From Lysinibacillus_B sp036662795 (GTDB taxonomy: Bacteria > Bacillota > Bacilli > Bacillales_A > Planococcaceae): a stretch of DNA of 28,628 nt. Position 1 is the first letter of the stretch; every line of letters begins with the position of its first letter. Positions 22,048 to 28,628 of this stretch are shown one piece after another. The notes under the pieces were generated by a model, which was not told the origin of the DNA, did not search any database, and worked only from the letters and a program-made list of their open reading frames with translations. A program made the translations under genes and the position numbers. The stretch spans positions 1 to 28,628 of the forward strand of contig NZ_JBAFWZ010000034.1 in NCBI RefSeq assembly GCF_036662795.1, in the 5' to 3' direction.

Positions 22048-23034
22048 TTAGGCTGTTACTGCTTGATAAGATAGCAACTCTTGATAATATTTGTTTAATG
22101 AGGAAGCCGATACACCGAAATGTTCAGCAATTTCCTTCACTGTAAACGATTTTCCTTCAAATAGAGCTCGCTCCTGACCGAATCGAATCGCACCCGCTGC
22201 AATTGCTGCTGCCTTTCGAGCTGTTGGCTGCTGTTCAATTAAATAATCTTCTAAAACAATCATAAGTCGATCGGCATTTCGCTCACGTTCTTCTAGGAAA
22301 CGCTTTGTCTGCTCTAAAACGTCTGCCTCAAATGTTGTGAACTCTTCTCCAGCATAGCCACCGTCAACTAAGCTTGTCCAAAATGCTAAATGATTTTCCT
22401 TTAAAAATGTATGGGCATCTTTTTCCTGTGATTTGAATATTTTGCTAAATTTTTCAAATACGTTAGCATGGTCTGCAGGGAAGAAAATTAAAGTAGAAAC
22501 AGCTAGTACATGGTTTTCTTTATTAGAGCCATCTGGCAATAGGAAGGCAAATACTTGCATTCCCTCTGGGATAGGTTTGTTATTTTCACGGCGTACCATA
22601 AATATTTCATCTGTTAAAAGATTTACCGCCTTAAAGTAGTCATCTTCAACCTCTACTACCTTTCCGATAAACATCATTGGCTCTACCCAACTGTCGAGTA
22701 ACGCCACTGTAGCTGGTCGAACAGAGCGTTTCATTGAACGTTTTAAATAATTTGTCCAAATATCAGGTCGTACATGGAAGAAGAATTCATCGAGTACAAC
22801 AGCCTCAATTAGTTCACGCTGAAGCTGCTTTTGTAGCTTTGGAGACCACGCTTGAACAAGTTGAATATATTCACGAACATCCTTACGCTCTGGGTAAGCT
22901 GAGTAAAAAGTTTGTAATACATTTTCAATCTCTTCATTGAATACATTTTCTACCGTAACTTGTTGTTTTCCCTCACAGCATTTTTTATATTTTTTTCCAC
23001 TACCGCATGGGCATTGGTCATTACGTCCTATCAT
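22048..23034 (-). CDS. SEC-C zinc motif protein with C-terminal helix-turn-helix
   Basis: 328 residues. The SEC-C zinc motif is at the very N-terminus: Cys8, Cys10, Cys19 and Cys20 in CPCGSGKKYKKCC, as found at the end of SecA. The middle (about 35-270) is helical and acidic, with no recognised domain. The end (about 298-323) is a helix-turn-helix-like FTVKEIAEHFGVSASSLNKYYQEL. The combination suggests a DNA-binding or protein-binding regulator, but no function is known to me. The ATG at 23034 has GAAGGAAG in front; a TTG/ATG-like extension upstream lacks a site. Single-gene unit. Confidence 0.8.
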   Translation of the reverse strand: MIGRNDQCPCGSGKKYKKCCEGKQQVTVENVFNEEIENVLQTFYSAYPERKDVREYIQLVQAWSPKLQKQLQRELIEAVVLDEFFFHVRPDIWTNYLKRSMKRSVRPATVALLDSWVEPMMFIGKVVEVEDDYFKAVNLLTDEIFMVRRENNKPIPEGMQVFAFLLPDGSNKENHVLAVSTLIFFPADHANVFEKFSKIFKSQEKDAHTFLKENHLAFWTSLVDGGYAGEEFTTFEADVLEQTKRFLEERERNADRLMIVLEDYLIEQQPTARKAAAIAAGAIRFGQERALFEGKSFTVKEIAEHFGVSASSLNKYYQELLSYQAVTA

Positions 23035-23239
23035 AAATAACACTTCCTTCAATTGATTAAATAGATTATGCAATAAATCTAATATATAAAATATAATAAC
23101 GGCAGTTTCTTATTATGAAAAATGATTGTATATTAAAAATAATCAGAAATTTAAATCGTTACTATAGAATATGAATCTAGTAGAAAATATATGACTTAAG
23201 CTAACAAAAATATTAATTTCGAAAAATCTAGAGAAGAGC

Positions 23240-23275
23240 ATTAAATAGCAGCCTAGTATCATTTACTAAGCTGCT
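23240..23275 (-). terminator. Hairpin overlapping the end of the EamA permease gene
   Basis: AGCAGCCTAGT (23247-23257) and ACTAAGCTGCT (23265-23275) pair with one mismatch. The stem contains the last codons and the stop of the permease gene. On the minus strand only ATTTAAT follows, so it is a weak T-run. Confidence 0.5.
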
Positions 23276-24165
23276 TTCTCTTGTTCAGTATGATTTGAAA
23301 TAAATCGAATTCTATAAAACTGCTCAATTTGTGCTACTAGATTACCTAATAAAATAAATCCGCCGCCTAAAACTAATCTTGCTGTGATCGCTTCACCAAG
23401 AAAAATCATGGCAAAAATTGCGGCAAATATTGGTTCAATCGAAAATATTAAACCAGTATGAGTAGGGGTCGTATACTGTTGTGCAACAGTTTGTGCAATA
23501 AAGCAAAATGCTGTGCAAATTAACCCTAATCCGATAATTGCAAGCCATCCATTCGATGTTGTAGGGAACGAAGGGGTCTCAAACATTAAGCATAAAACGA
23601 ACGCAAAAATTGCGGCAAATCCAAGTTGAAATACCCCGTATGAAATCGATTCGACGGATTTCGTAAAGGTGCTATTCAATATTAAATAAATTGAATATGC
23701 TACAGCCGCAATGGCAACTAAAAGATCTCCAGGTTGGAAGGATAGCGACTCTTTAATTGTTAAAATACTTATGCCGACCATCGTACTAATTACAGCAAAG
23801 GTAACGGCACGAGAGGGTAACTTACGATCCATTATACTAATGAAAATCGGTACTAAGACGACGGTTAAACTTAATATAAAGCCTGCATTGGATACTGAAG
23901 TCGTTTCTAGACCGAAAAGTGATAAGGAGAATACAATGAATAATAAAAATCCTTGTATGGCAGAATATAGTAATGTTTTTGTTTGAACGTTTTTCATTTT
24001 TTTATAAAAGATGAGACTAGCGACAATAAAGGCCATAGCACAGCGGAACAAAACGATATTATATGTTTCTAGAGCCTCTAACCCCATTACCATAAATGTA
24101 TAACTCAAACCCCAAAACATCGTCACGATGACCATTAAAATATTTGCTTTACTTTGCAAACTCAT
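23266..24165 (-). CDS. EamA/DMT-family permease
   Basis: 299 residues with ten predicted membrane helices in two EamA repeats: MVIVTMFWGLSYTFMV starts the first, and LLVAIAAVAYSIYLILNSTF starts the second. IFSIEPIFAAIFAMIFLGEAIT is the typical final-repeat signature (E-P-x-x-A). Such drug/metabolite transporters move amino acids or other small metabolites, usually out of the cell. The gene is divergent from a LysR regulator 143 bases away, the classical arrangement for a regulator controlling its neighbour. The substrate cannot be read from sequence. Confidence 0.9.
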   Translation of the reverse strand: MSLQSKANILMVIVTMFWGLSYTFMVMGLEALETYNIVLFRCAMAFIVASLIFYKKMKNVQTKTLLYSAIQGFLLFIVFSLSLFGLETTSVSNAGFILSLTVVLVPIFISIMDRKLPSRAVTFAVISTMVGISILTIKESLSFQPGDLLVAIAAVAYSIYLILNSTFTKSVESISYGVFQLGFAAIFAFVLCLMFETPSFPTTSNGWLAIIGLGLICTAFCFIAQTVAQQYTTPTHTGLIFSIEPIFAAIFAMIFLGEAITARLVLGGGFILLGNLVAQIEQFYRIRFISNHTEQEKAA

Positions 24166-24201
24166 TGTTTCACCACATTTCTAATATCTTCACTAAAACT
24201 G

Positions 24202-24212
24202 TTGTATAACAA
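24202..24212. promoter_or_regulatory. Palindrome TTGTATAACAA, candidate LysR-type site
   Basis: TTGT-ATA-ACAA is a short perfect dyad in the divergent spacer between the EamA permease and the lysR gene. It lies near the permease side, upstream of the lysR promoter. LysR proteins often bind AT-rich dyads of T-N11-A type; assignment is inferred. Confidence 0.35.
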
Positions 24213-24227
24213 ACTATAAACTGATAA

Positions 24228-24256
24228 TTGAGATTAGTAAAACGAATGTTTATAAT
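24228..24256 (+). promoter_or_regulatory. Sigma-A promoter of the lysR gene
   Basis: TTGAGA (24228-24233), a 17-base spacer and TATAAT (24251-24256) lie about 50 bases before the lysR start. Confidence 0.65.
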
Positions 24257-24308
24257 GAAGTATATGAAAATAATTCATGTAAGAGGGATAAGAAATGAGA
24301 GATAAAAG

Positions 24309-25199
24309 ATGAGCCTAGTAAAGTATGAAATATTAAATAAGGTGGCCGAGGAGCAGAGCTTTACAAAAGCAGCGGAAAATTTAGGGCTAACTCAGTCTGC
24401 TGTCAGTCATGCTATTTCAAGCTTAGAAAAGGAATTTGGCTTCGCACTTATTCATCGGAGTCGAACGGGTGTTAAGCTAACGGCAGACGGGCATACGATG
24501 CTAATTGCTATGCGCCAGGTTTTACATGCACAGGAACTATTAAAACAACAAGCATCACATATTTTAGGTATTACAAAGGGAACCGTGAGAATTGGACTTA
24601 TCTCTAGTATTTCGACAAAATGGATGCCAAGCATAATCCGAATAATGGAGCAAAATTACCCCGGAATTCATATTACGTTACGAGAAGGGGATTATTATGA
24701 AATTGAACAATGGCTACTGAGTGGTGAAGTTGATTGTGGATTTTTAAATCGAACGAGCTCGAAGCAGTTTCAATTTATGCCTTTAAAAAAAGATCGAATG
24801 GTATGTATTGTTTCATCAAAAAGCCCACTTTATTATATGGATGAGATTGATTTAAAGGAAGTAGAATTAGAGCCTTTTATTATGCCTTCCTATAAAGGAA
24901 CAAATGATGTGTGGGCCATTTTCGAAAAGCATCAGGTGAAACCAAATGTTCGCTTTGAGCTTTTTGATGAAAATGGGATTATAACGATGGTCGAGCATCA
25001 TCTTGGTATTACGATATTACCGAAGCTTGTTCTGATGAGATTACCATCAAATGTAAGGGTGATTCCTTTAAAGCAAGATAGTTATCGTACAATTGGAATA
25101 TCAACAACGCACCATCTTTCACCAGCTGCGCAAAAATTTGTTGAGGTATTAGTGGAATGGTTAAGGAAAAATGAAGAGGATTTGACAGAAGAATACTAG
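24309..25199 (+). CDS. LysR-family transcriptional regulator
   Basis: 296 residues. The N-terminal helix-turn-helix (about 15-40) reads SFTKAAENLGLTQSAVSHAISSLEKEFGFALIHR. A substrate-binding domain follows (about 90-285) with GTVRIGLISSISTKWMPSIIRIMEQNYPGI. The divergent EamA permease is the likely target. The effector is unknown. The ribosome site is weak (GAGAGATAAAAG). The gene ends 82 bases before the VOC gene. Confidence 0.92.
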   Translation: MSLVKYEILNKVAEEQSFTKAAENLGLTQSAVSHAISSLEKEFGFALIHRSRTGVKLTADGHTMLIAMRQVLHAQELLKQQASHILGITKGTVRIGLISSISTKWMPSIIRIMEQNYPGIHITLREGDYYEIEQWLLSGEVDCGFLNRTSSKQFQFMPLKKDRMVCIVSSKSPLYYMDEIDLKEVELEPFIMPSYKGTNDVWAIFEKHQVKPNVRFELFDENGIITMVEHHLGITILPKLVLMRLPSNVRVIPLKQDSYRTIGISTTHHLSPAAQKFVEVLVEWLRKNEEDLTEEY

Positions 25200-25281
25200 T
25201 TCTCTTTAGATCGTTCGGTTTATACTTATGAACAAGAGGAAACAATGAACGTTTTACTATTACGAATATGGAGGGGATTTT

Positions 25282-26097
25282 TTGTATTATCTAGACCATA
25301 TTGTACAATTTGTTGATCAACCAGAAGCTGCTATGCAGTATTTACAGGAGCATGGACTCCATACTGTTCATGGAGGGCAGCATACGCAGTGGGGAACGTA
25401 TAATGCACTTAGTTATGTTGGCTCGGCTTATATCGAGCTAATTGGTATTTATGACGAAGAACAATTTTCGGTAGCTGCAAAGGCTCCATATTCTTTACAT
25501 GAAACGTATGAAAAAAATCATCGGCAAAATGGATTTAATCGGATAGCACTTAGAACAACAACAATTGAAGAGGATGCAAAGACTTTTTATCAAGCAGGCT
25601 ATGATGTATTAGGTCCCGAACGTTTTTCAAGAACTCGTCCGGATGGGTCTATTATAAGCTGGCAATTACTTCATATCGGAAAACAAGGCACTCTGTTCGA
25701 CTATCCATTTTTTATTCAGTGGGACTTACCTGAACAGGAACGGATGCAAGAATTGACGGAGCTTGGCATACTTGGCAATCATGAAGCGGGAGATGTGGAA
25801 ATTGCAGAAGTCATTCATCTCGTACAAAATTTAGAGCCGTTGTATGAACTTCAAAAGCTATTACAGTTACCGAGCAGTACAGTTATTAATGAAGAAAGTA
25901 ATGTGGAAATTTTCACAATGCACACTGCTTCAGGAAACCTCTCTTACTACAAGCCGATTGGAGAAGGCGATGGCTGGAATGCATTTTTAGATTTTGGTAA
26001 TGGTCTTCATACGGTTGTAATAAGCGGGGCACAAAAGGAAAAGTATATTACGTTTGATCATGCTAATTATGTATTTAAAAAACGTAGTACTTCATAG
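25282..26097 (+). CDS. VOC-superfamily protein (glyoxalase-like domain)
   Basis: 271 residues. It begins with YYLDHIVQFVDQPEAAMQYLQEHG, the opening beta-alpha unit of vicinal-oxygen-chelate proteins with a metal-type His. SAYIELIGIYDE carries a Glu at the typical metal position. It fits the Glyoxalase_3-like group (PF13468) of longer single-chain VOC proteins. The reaction is unknown; members include dioxygenases and isomerases. Start TTG with GGAGGGG. The next gene follows after 52 bases, possibly in the same transcript. Confidence 0.83.
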   Translation: MYYLDHIVQFVDQPEAAMQYLQEHGLHTVHGGQHTQWGTYNALSYVGSAYIELIGIYDEEQFSVAAKAPYSLHETYEKNHRQNGFNRIALRTTTIEEDAKTFYQAGYDVLGPERFSRTRPDGSIISWQLLHIGKQGTLFDYPFFIQWDLPEQERMQELTELGILGNHEAGDVEIAEVIHLVQNLEPLYELQKLLQLPSSTVINEESNVEIFTMHTASGNLSYYKPIGEGDGWNAFLDFGNGLHTVVISGAQKEKYITFDHANYVFKKRSTS

Positions 26098-26149
26098 ACT
26101 TTGCTAAATGTCGATAATATTCGTAGTCTAATTAGAATGGAGTAAAAGC

Positions 26150-26383
26150 ATGGTATTAACAAAACAACAGGCAATTCAAGCGTTAAAAGAGGGACAATTT
26201 ATCGGATTTACTACAGGAACAGGAAATGTCCTCATAAAGAAGAGCAATAAAACAGATTATAATATTTATGTGTATGAGGAAGGAAAGGAAGAGCCATCTC
26301 ATTATATCGGCTCTATTACGAATGTAATGGCAACAATGGGCGATAAAAGTTCAAATAAGGATTATATCGTAGTGGAAGAGTAG
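26150..26383 (+). CDS. Small protein of unknown function
   Basis: 77 residues, soluble. An N-terminal helix (TKQQAIQALKEGQF) is followed by beta-rich sequence (GFTTGTGNVLIKKSNKTDYNIYVYEEGKEEPSHYIGSITNVMATMGDKSSNKDYIVVEE). No family recognised. The ATG has AATGGAGTAAAA in front. It lies downstream of the VOC gene, and the hairpin after it ends the unit. Confidence 0.65.
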   Translation: MVLTKQQAIQALKEGQFIGFTTGTGNVLIKKSNKTDYNIYVYEEGKEEPSHYIGSITNVMATMGDKSSNKDYIVVEE

Positions 26384-26389
26384 TAAATG

Positions 26390-26416
26390 AAAAACCGTAC
26401 AATAGTGCGGTTTTTC
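26390..26416 (+). terminator. Rho-independent terminator after the VOC unit
   Basis: AAAAACCG (26390-26397) pairs with CGGTTTTT (26408-26415), ending in a T-run. Confidence 0.75.
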
Positions 26417-26471
26417 TTAAAGTATAATCTGCTGGAGTTCGATCAGGGTCGAGCTCCAGCGCATTTCATAT

Positions 26472-26497
26472 AAAAAAACACCAGCCAAAGCTGGTGT
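26472..26497 (-). terminator. Rho-independent terminator of the cold shock gene
   Basis: ACACCAGC (26478-26485), loop CAAA and GCTGGTGT (26490-26497). On the minus strand TTTTTTT follows. It lies seven bases beyond the csp stop. Confidence 0.88.
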
Positions 26498-26503
26498 AGT
26501 AGG

Positions 26504-26704
26504 CTACATTTTAAAAACATTTGAGGCTTGTGGACCTCGATTCCCTTCAATAATTTCAAATGATACTTGCTGTCCTTCTTCTAGTGTACGGAACCCTTCA
26601 CCACGGATACCTGTGAAGTGTACGAAAACGTCCTCACCATTATTACATTCAATAAACCCGTAACCCTTTTCGTTATTAAACCACTTAACTTTCCCTTGGT
26701 GCAT
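26504..26704 (-). CDS. Cold shock protein (CspA family)
   Basis: 66 residues, the standard size. It has GKVKWFNNEKGYGFIE (RNP1, KGYGFI) and DVFVHF (RNP2), followed by EGQQVSFEIIEGNRGPQASNV. It is a single-stranded RNA/DNA chaperone. The start is the ATG at 26704 with GGAGGAG at good spacing; the open frame extends 19 codons upstream but has no site. The 5' leader from the promoter near 26773 is about 60 bases. It resembles CspB/CspD of Bacillus; the exact paralogue is not decided. Confidence 0.93.
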   Translation of the reverse strand: MHQGKVKWFNNEKGYGFIECNNGEDVFVHFTGIRGEGFRTLEEGQQVSFEIIEGNRGPQASNVFKM

Positions 26705-26772
26705 GAGCGTTCTCCTCCCATACTTGCAGTTGCTAGTATTTTGTTCGAAATATTGAGACAATTATGGTTAAA

Positions 26773-26801
26773 AATATACAGTAAGTATTATGTAATGTCA
26801 A
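26773..26801 (-). promoter_or_regulatory. Sigma-A promoter of the cold shock gene
   Basis: On the minus strand TTGACA (26796-26801, full consensus), a 17-base spacer and TATATT (26773-26778, five of six) precede the csp gene by about 70 bases. Confidence 0.7.
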
Positions 26802-26892
26802 CAAATTGGCTAAATTTAAAGTAGAATTACTGCGTGTTCTCGGGGGAATTTGTTTATAATAGAAGGGAACATTACAGAAAGTAGGGTACAAC

Positions 26893-28566
26893 ATGACACT
26901 TACAAAACCTTTATCTGATTTAGAAATTGCAAATCGTGCCAGTATGAAGCCAATTACTGAAATTGCTCAGCAAGCAAGTATACCAGAACAGGCTATCGAG
27001 CAATATGGTCGATATAAGGCAAAATTGGATACGAATCAAATTGACGGACAGCCTACTGGAAAGGTAGTGCTTGTAACGGCGATTAGTCCAACACCTGCGG
27101 GAGAAGGGAAATCTACTGTTACAGTTGGTTTAGCGGATGCATTACATGGATTAAATAGTAATGTCATGGTGGCGCTTCGAGAGCCTTCTTTAGGTCCTGT
27201 GATGGGCGTTAAAGGTGGTGCAACGGGTGGCGGTTATGCACAAGTTTTACCGATGGAAGATATTAACCTTCATTTTACTGGAGACCTCCATGCGATTACA
27301 TCGGCAAACAATGCCCTAGCTGCATTTATTGATAACCATATCCATCAAGGAAACGCTTTAAACATCGATCCACGTCGAATTATATGGAAGCGTGTGATGG
27401 ATTTAAATGATCGTGCCTTACGTAAAGTGGTTATTGGCTTAGGTGGTCCAGTGCAAGGCGTACCTCGTGAGGACGGCTTTGATATTACGGTAGCATCTGA
27501 AATAATGGCGGTCTTTTGCTTAGCAACTAGCCTGGAGGATTTAAAAATTCGCTTATCGAATATTGTAATTGGCTATACGTATGACCGTGAGCCTGTTTTC
27601 GTACGTCAATTAGGCGTAGAAGGGGCGCTTACTCTCTTACTGAAGGAAGCGTTTAAGCCGAATTTAGTGCAAACAATTGAAGGGACGCCTGCTCTTATTC
27701 ACGGTGGACCGTTCGCCAACATTGCACATGGCTGTAATTCAATTATCGCAACACAAACAGCACGTCAATTAGCTGATATCGTTATTACAGAAGCAGGCTT
27801 TGGTGCTGATTTAGGTGCGGAGAAGTTTATGAATATTAAGGCGCGCCAAGGGAATTTTGCACCAGATGCAGTTGTTGTCGTTGCCACAATTCGAGCGTTA
27901 AAAATGCATGGTGGCGTAGCGAAAACGGAGCTAGCACAGGAAAATGTACCAGCCTTAACACAGGGAATGGAAAACTTAGCAAAGCATGTAGAAACGATTC
28001 GAGCGTTTGGTGTGGAGCCTGTCGTGGCATTAAACCGTTTTATTACGGATACGGAAGCTGAGCTAGAAACAGTATTAGCATGGGCAAACAATGCAGGAAT
28101 CCGTATTGCTAGAACGAACGTATGGGAAGAGGGCGGAAAAGGCGGTATTGACCTAGCGAAGCATGTACTCCAAGTGTTAAATGAAACGAACGAGTTCCAC
28201 CAACTTTATGAACTAACAGAATCAATTGAGCAAAAAGTAACGACAATTGTACAAAAGGTATACGGTGGAAAAGGCGTCCAGTTTACTGACCAAGCGAAAA
28301 AGCAAATGGCACAAATCGAAAAGTTTGGCTGGGATGTGCTGCCAATTTGTATGGCAAAAACACAGTATTCACTATCTGATCAACCAAGCCTACTTGGTCG
28401 CCCTGAAGACTTTACGATTACGATTCGTGAAATCATCCCAAAGCTAGGGGCAGGGTTCCTAGTTTGCTTAACTGGCGATATTATGACAATGCCAGGCTTA
28501 CCAAAGCAGCCCGCAGCACTTCGAATGGATGTAGCAGAGGATGGTAGCGCGGTAGGGTTGTTCTAA
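26893..28566 (+). CDS. fhs: Formate-tetrahydrofolate ligase
   Basis: 557 residues, the usual length. It joins formate to tetrahydrofolate with ATP to make 10-formyl-THF, feeding one-carbon and purine synthesis. Motifs: ATP loop ISPTPAGEGKSTVTVGLADAL (about residues 65-85), GVKGGATGGGYAQVLPMEDINLHFTGD, FANIAHGCNSI, TEAGFGADLGAEKF and TGDIMTMPGLP at the end. ATG start, with AAAGTAGGG upstream. A TATAAT at 26855-26860 may be its -10 element, but no good -35 was found. It is transcribed divergently from the csp gene. The last 62 bases of the window carry no further gene. Confidence 0.95.
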   Translation: MTLTKPLSDLEIANRASMKPITEIAQQASIPEQAIEQYGRYKAKLDTNQIDGQPTGKVVLVTAISPTPAGEGKSTVTVGLADALHGLNSNVMVALREPSLGPVMGVKGGATGGGYAQVLPMEDINLHFTGDLHAITSANNALAAFIDNHIHQGNALNIDPRRIIWKRVMDLNDRALRKVVIGLGGPVQGVPREDGFDITVASEIMAVFCLATSLEDLKIRLSNIVIGYTYDREPVFVRQLGVEGALTLLLKEAFKPNLVQTIEGTPALIHGGPFANIAHGCNSIIATQTARQLADIVITEAGFGADLGAEKFMNIKARQGNFAPDAVVVVATIRALKMHGGVAKTELAQENVPALTQGMENLAKHVETIRAFGVEPVVALNRFITDTEAELETVLAWANNAGIRIARTNVWEEGGKGGIDLAKHVLQVLNETNEFHQLYELTESIEQKVTTIVQKVYGGKGVQFTDQAKKQMAQIEKFGWDVLPICMAKTQYSLSDQPSLLGRPEDFTITIREIIPKLGAGFLVCLTGDIMTMPGLPKQPAALRMDVAEDGSAVGLF

Positions 28567-28628
28567 AATAATGTAAATAAGCATTCCTGTTATAAGGATT
28601 TTCGGGGACTTGAAATAAAAAAAGCCCT

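Noticed and set aside
28567..28628. Possible terminator after fhs
   Set aside because: The A-run followed by GCCCT at the window edge could be one arm of a hairpin, but the other arm is outside the window.

Overview
The window looks like the chromosome of a low-GC Gram-positive bacterium of the Bacillales. Lysinibacillus/Solibacillus-like Planococcaceae is my best guess from gene content and protein style. The evidence is AT-rich DNA, strong AAAGGAGG-type ribosome binding sites with frequent TTG/GTG starts, T-tailed hairpin terminators, and Bacillus-type genes (comQXPA, type II pantothenate kinase coaW, a ypeP/ypeQ-like pair, a YaiI/YqxD protein). No rRNA, tRNA, CRISPR array, prophage or intact insertion sequence was seen. 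Species cannot be fixed from the sequence alone.

Layout. 1-2500: a short tandem repeat, then two minus-strand metabolic genes: a divergent SAICAR synthase (purC-like) behind a promoter carrying a near-consensus PurBox, and NADP-type glutamate dehydrogenase (gdhA). 2600-4860: a plus-strand run of a YaiI/YqxD protein, D-serine dehydratase (dsdA, overlapping it) and a small membrane protein, closed by a terminator. 4960-9090: a complete comQXPA quorum-sensing locus (isoprenyl transferase, pheromone precursor, membrane histidine kinase, response regulator), closed by a terminator. 9140-9604: a cluster of CCGAAAA-type palindromes, a near-consensus promoter and a single PqqD-like (RiPP recognition element) gene with no maturase nearby. 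9605-11380: repeat-rich spacers around a glycine/aromatic-rich small protein and a divergent HExxH metallopeptidase-like gene. 11383-19608: a squalene/phytoene synthase-family gene (minus), then on the plus strand a DEDDh exonuclease protein, coaW, a MarR regulator with an MFS transporter, an MMPL/RND transporter and UV damage endonuclease uvsE. 19680-23034: small membrane proteins, a roughly 750-base AT-rich spacer, an RNase HI-like protein, a zinc-finger protein and a SEC-C/HTH protein. 23266-28628: an EamA permease divergent from a LysR regulator, a VOC protein, a small unknown protein, a cold shock protein and formate-tetrahydrofolate ligase (fhs).

The most interesting region is 4960-9604. 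ComQ should prenylate a tryptophan near the C-terminus of ComX, ComP should sense the secreted peptide, and ComA should act on DNA. The next transcription unit begins with clustered dyad half-sites placed like an activator site upstream of a promoter, followed by a standalone PqqD-like gene. I propose that this gene is a quorum-controlled target of this locus. That is inference from position and motif geometry, not shown directly. A second candidate system is the PurBox-controlled, active-site-divergent PurC at the left edge.
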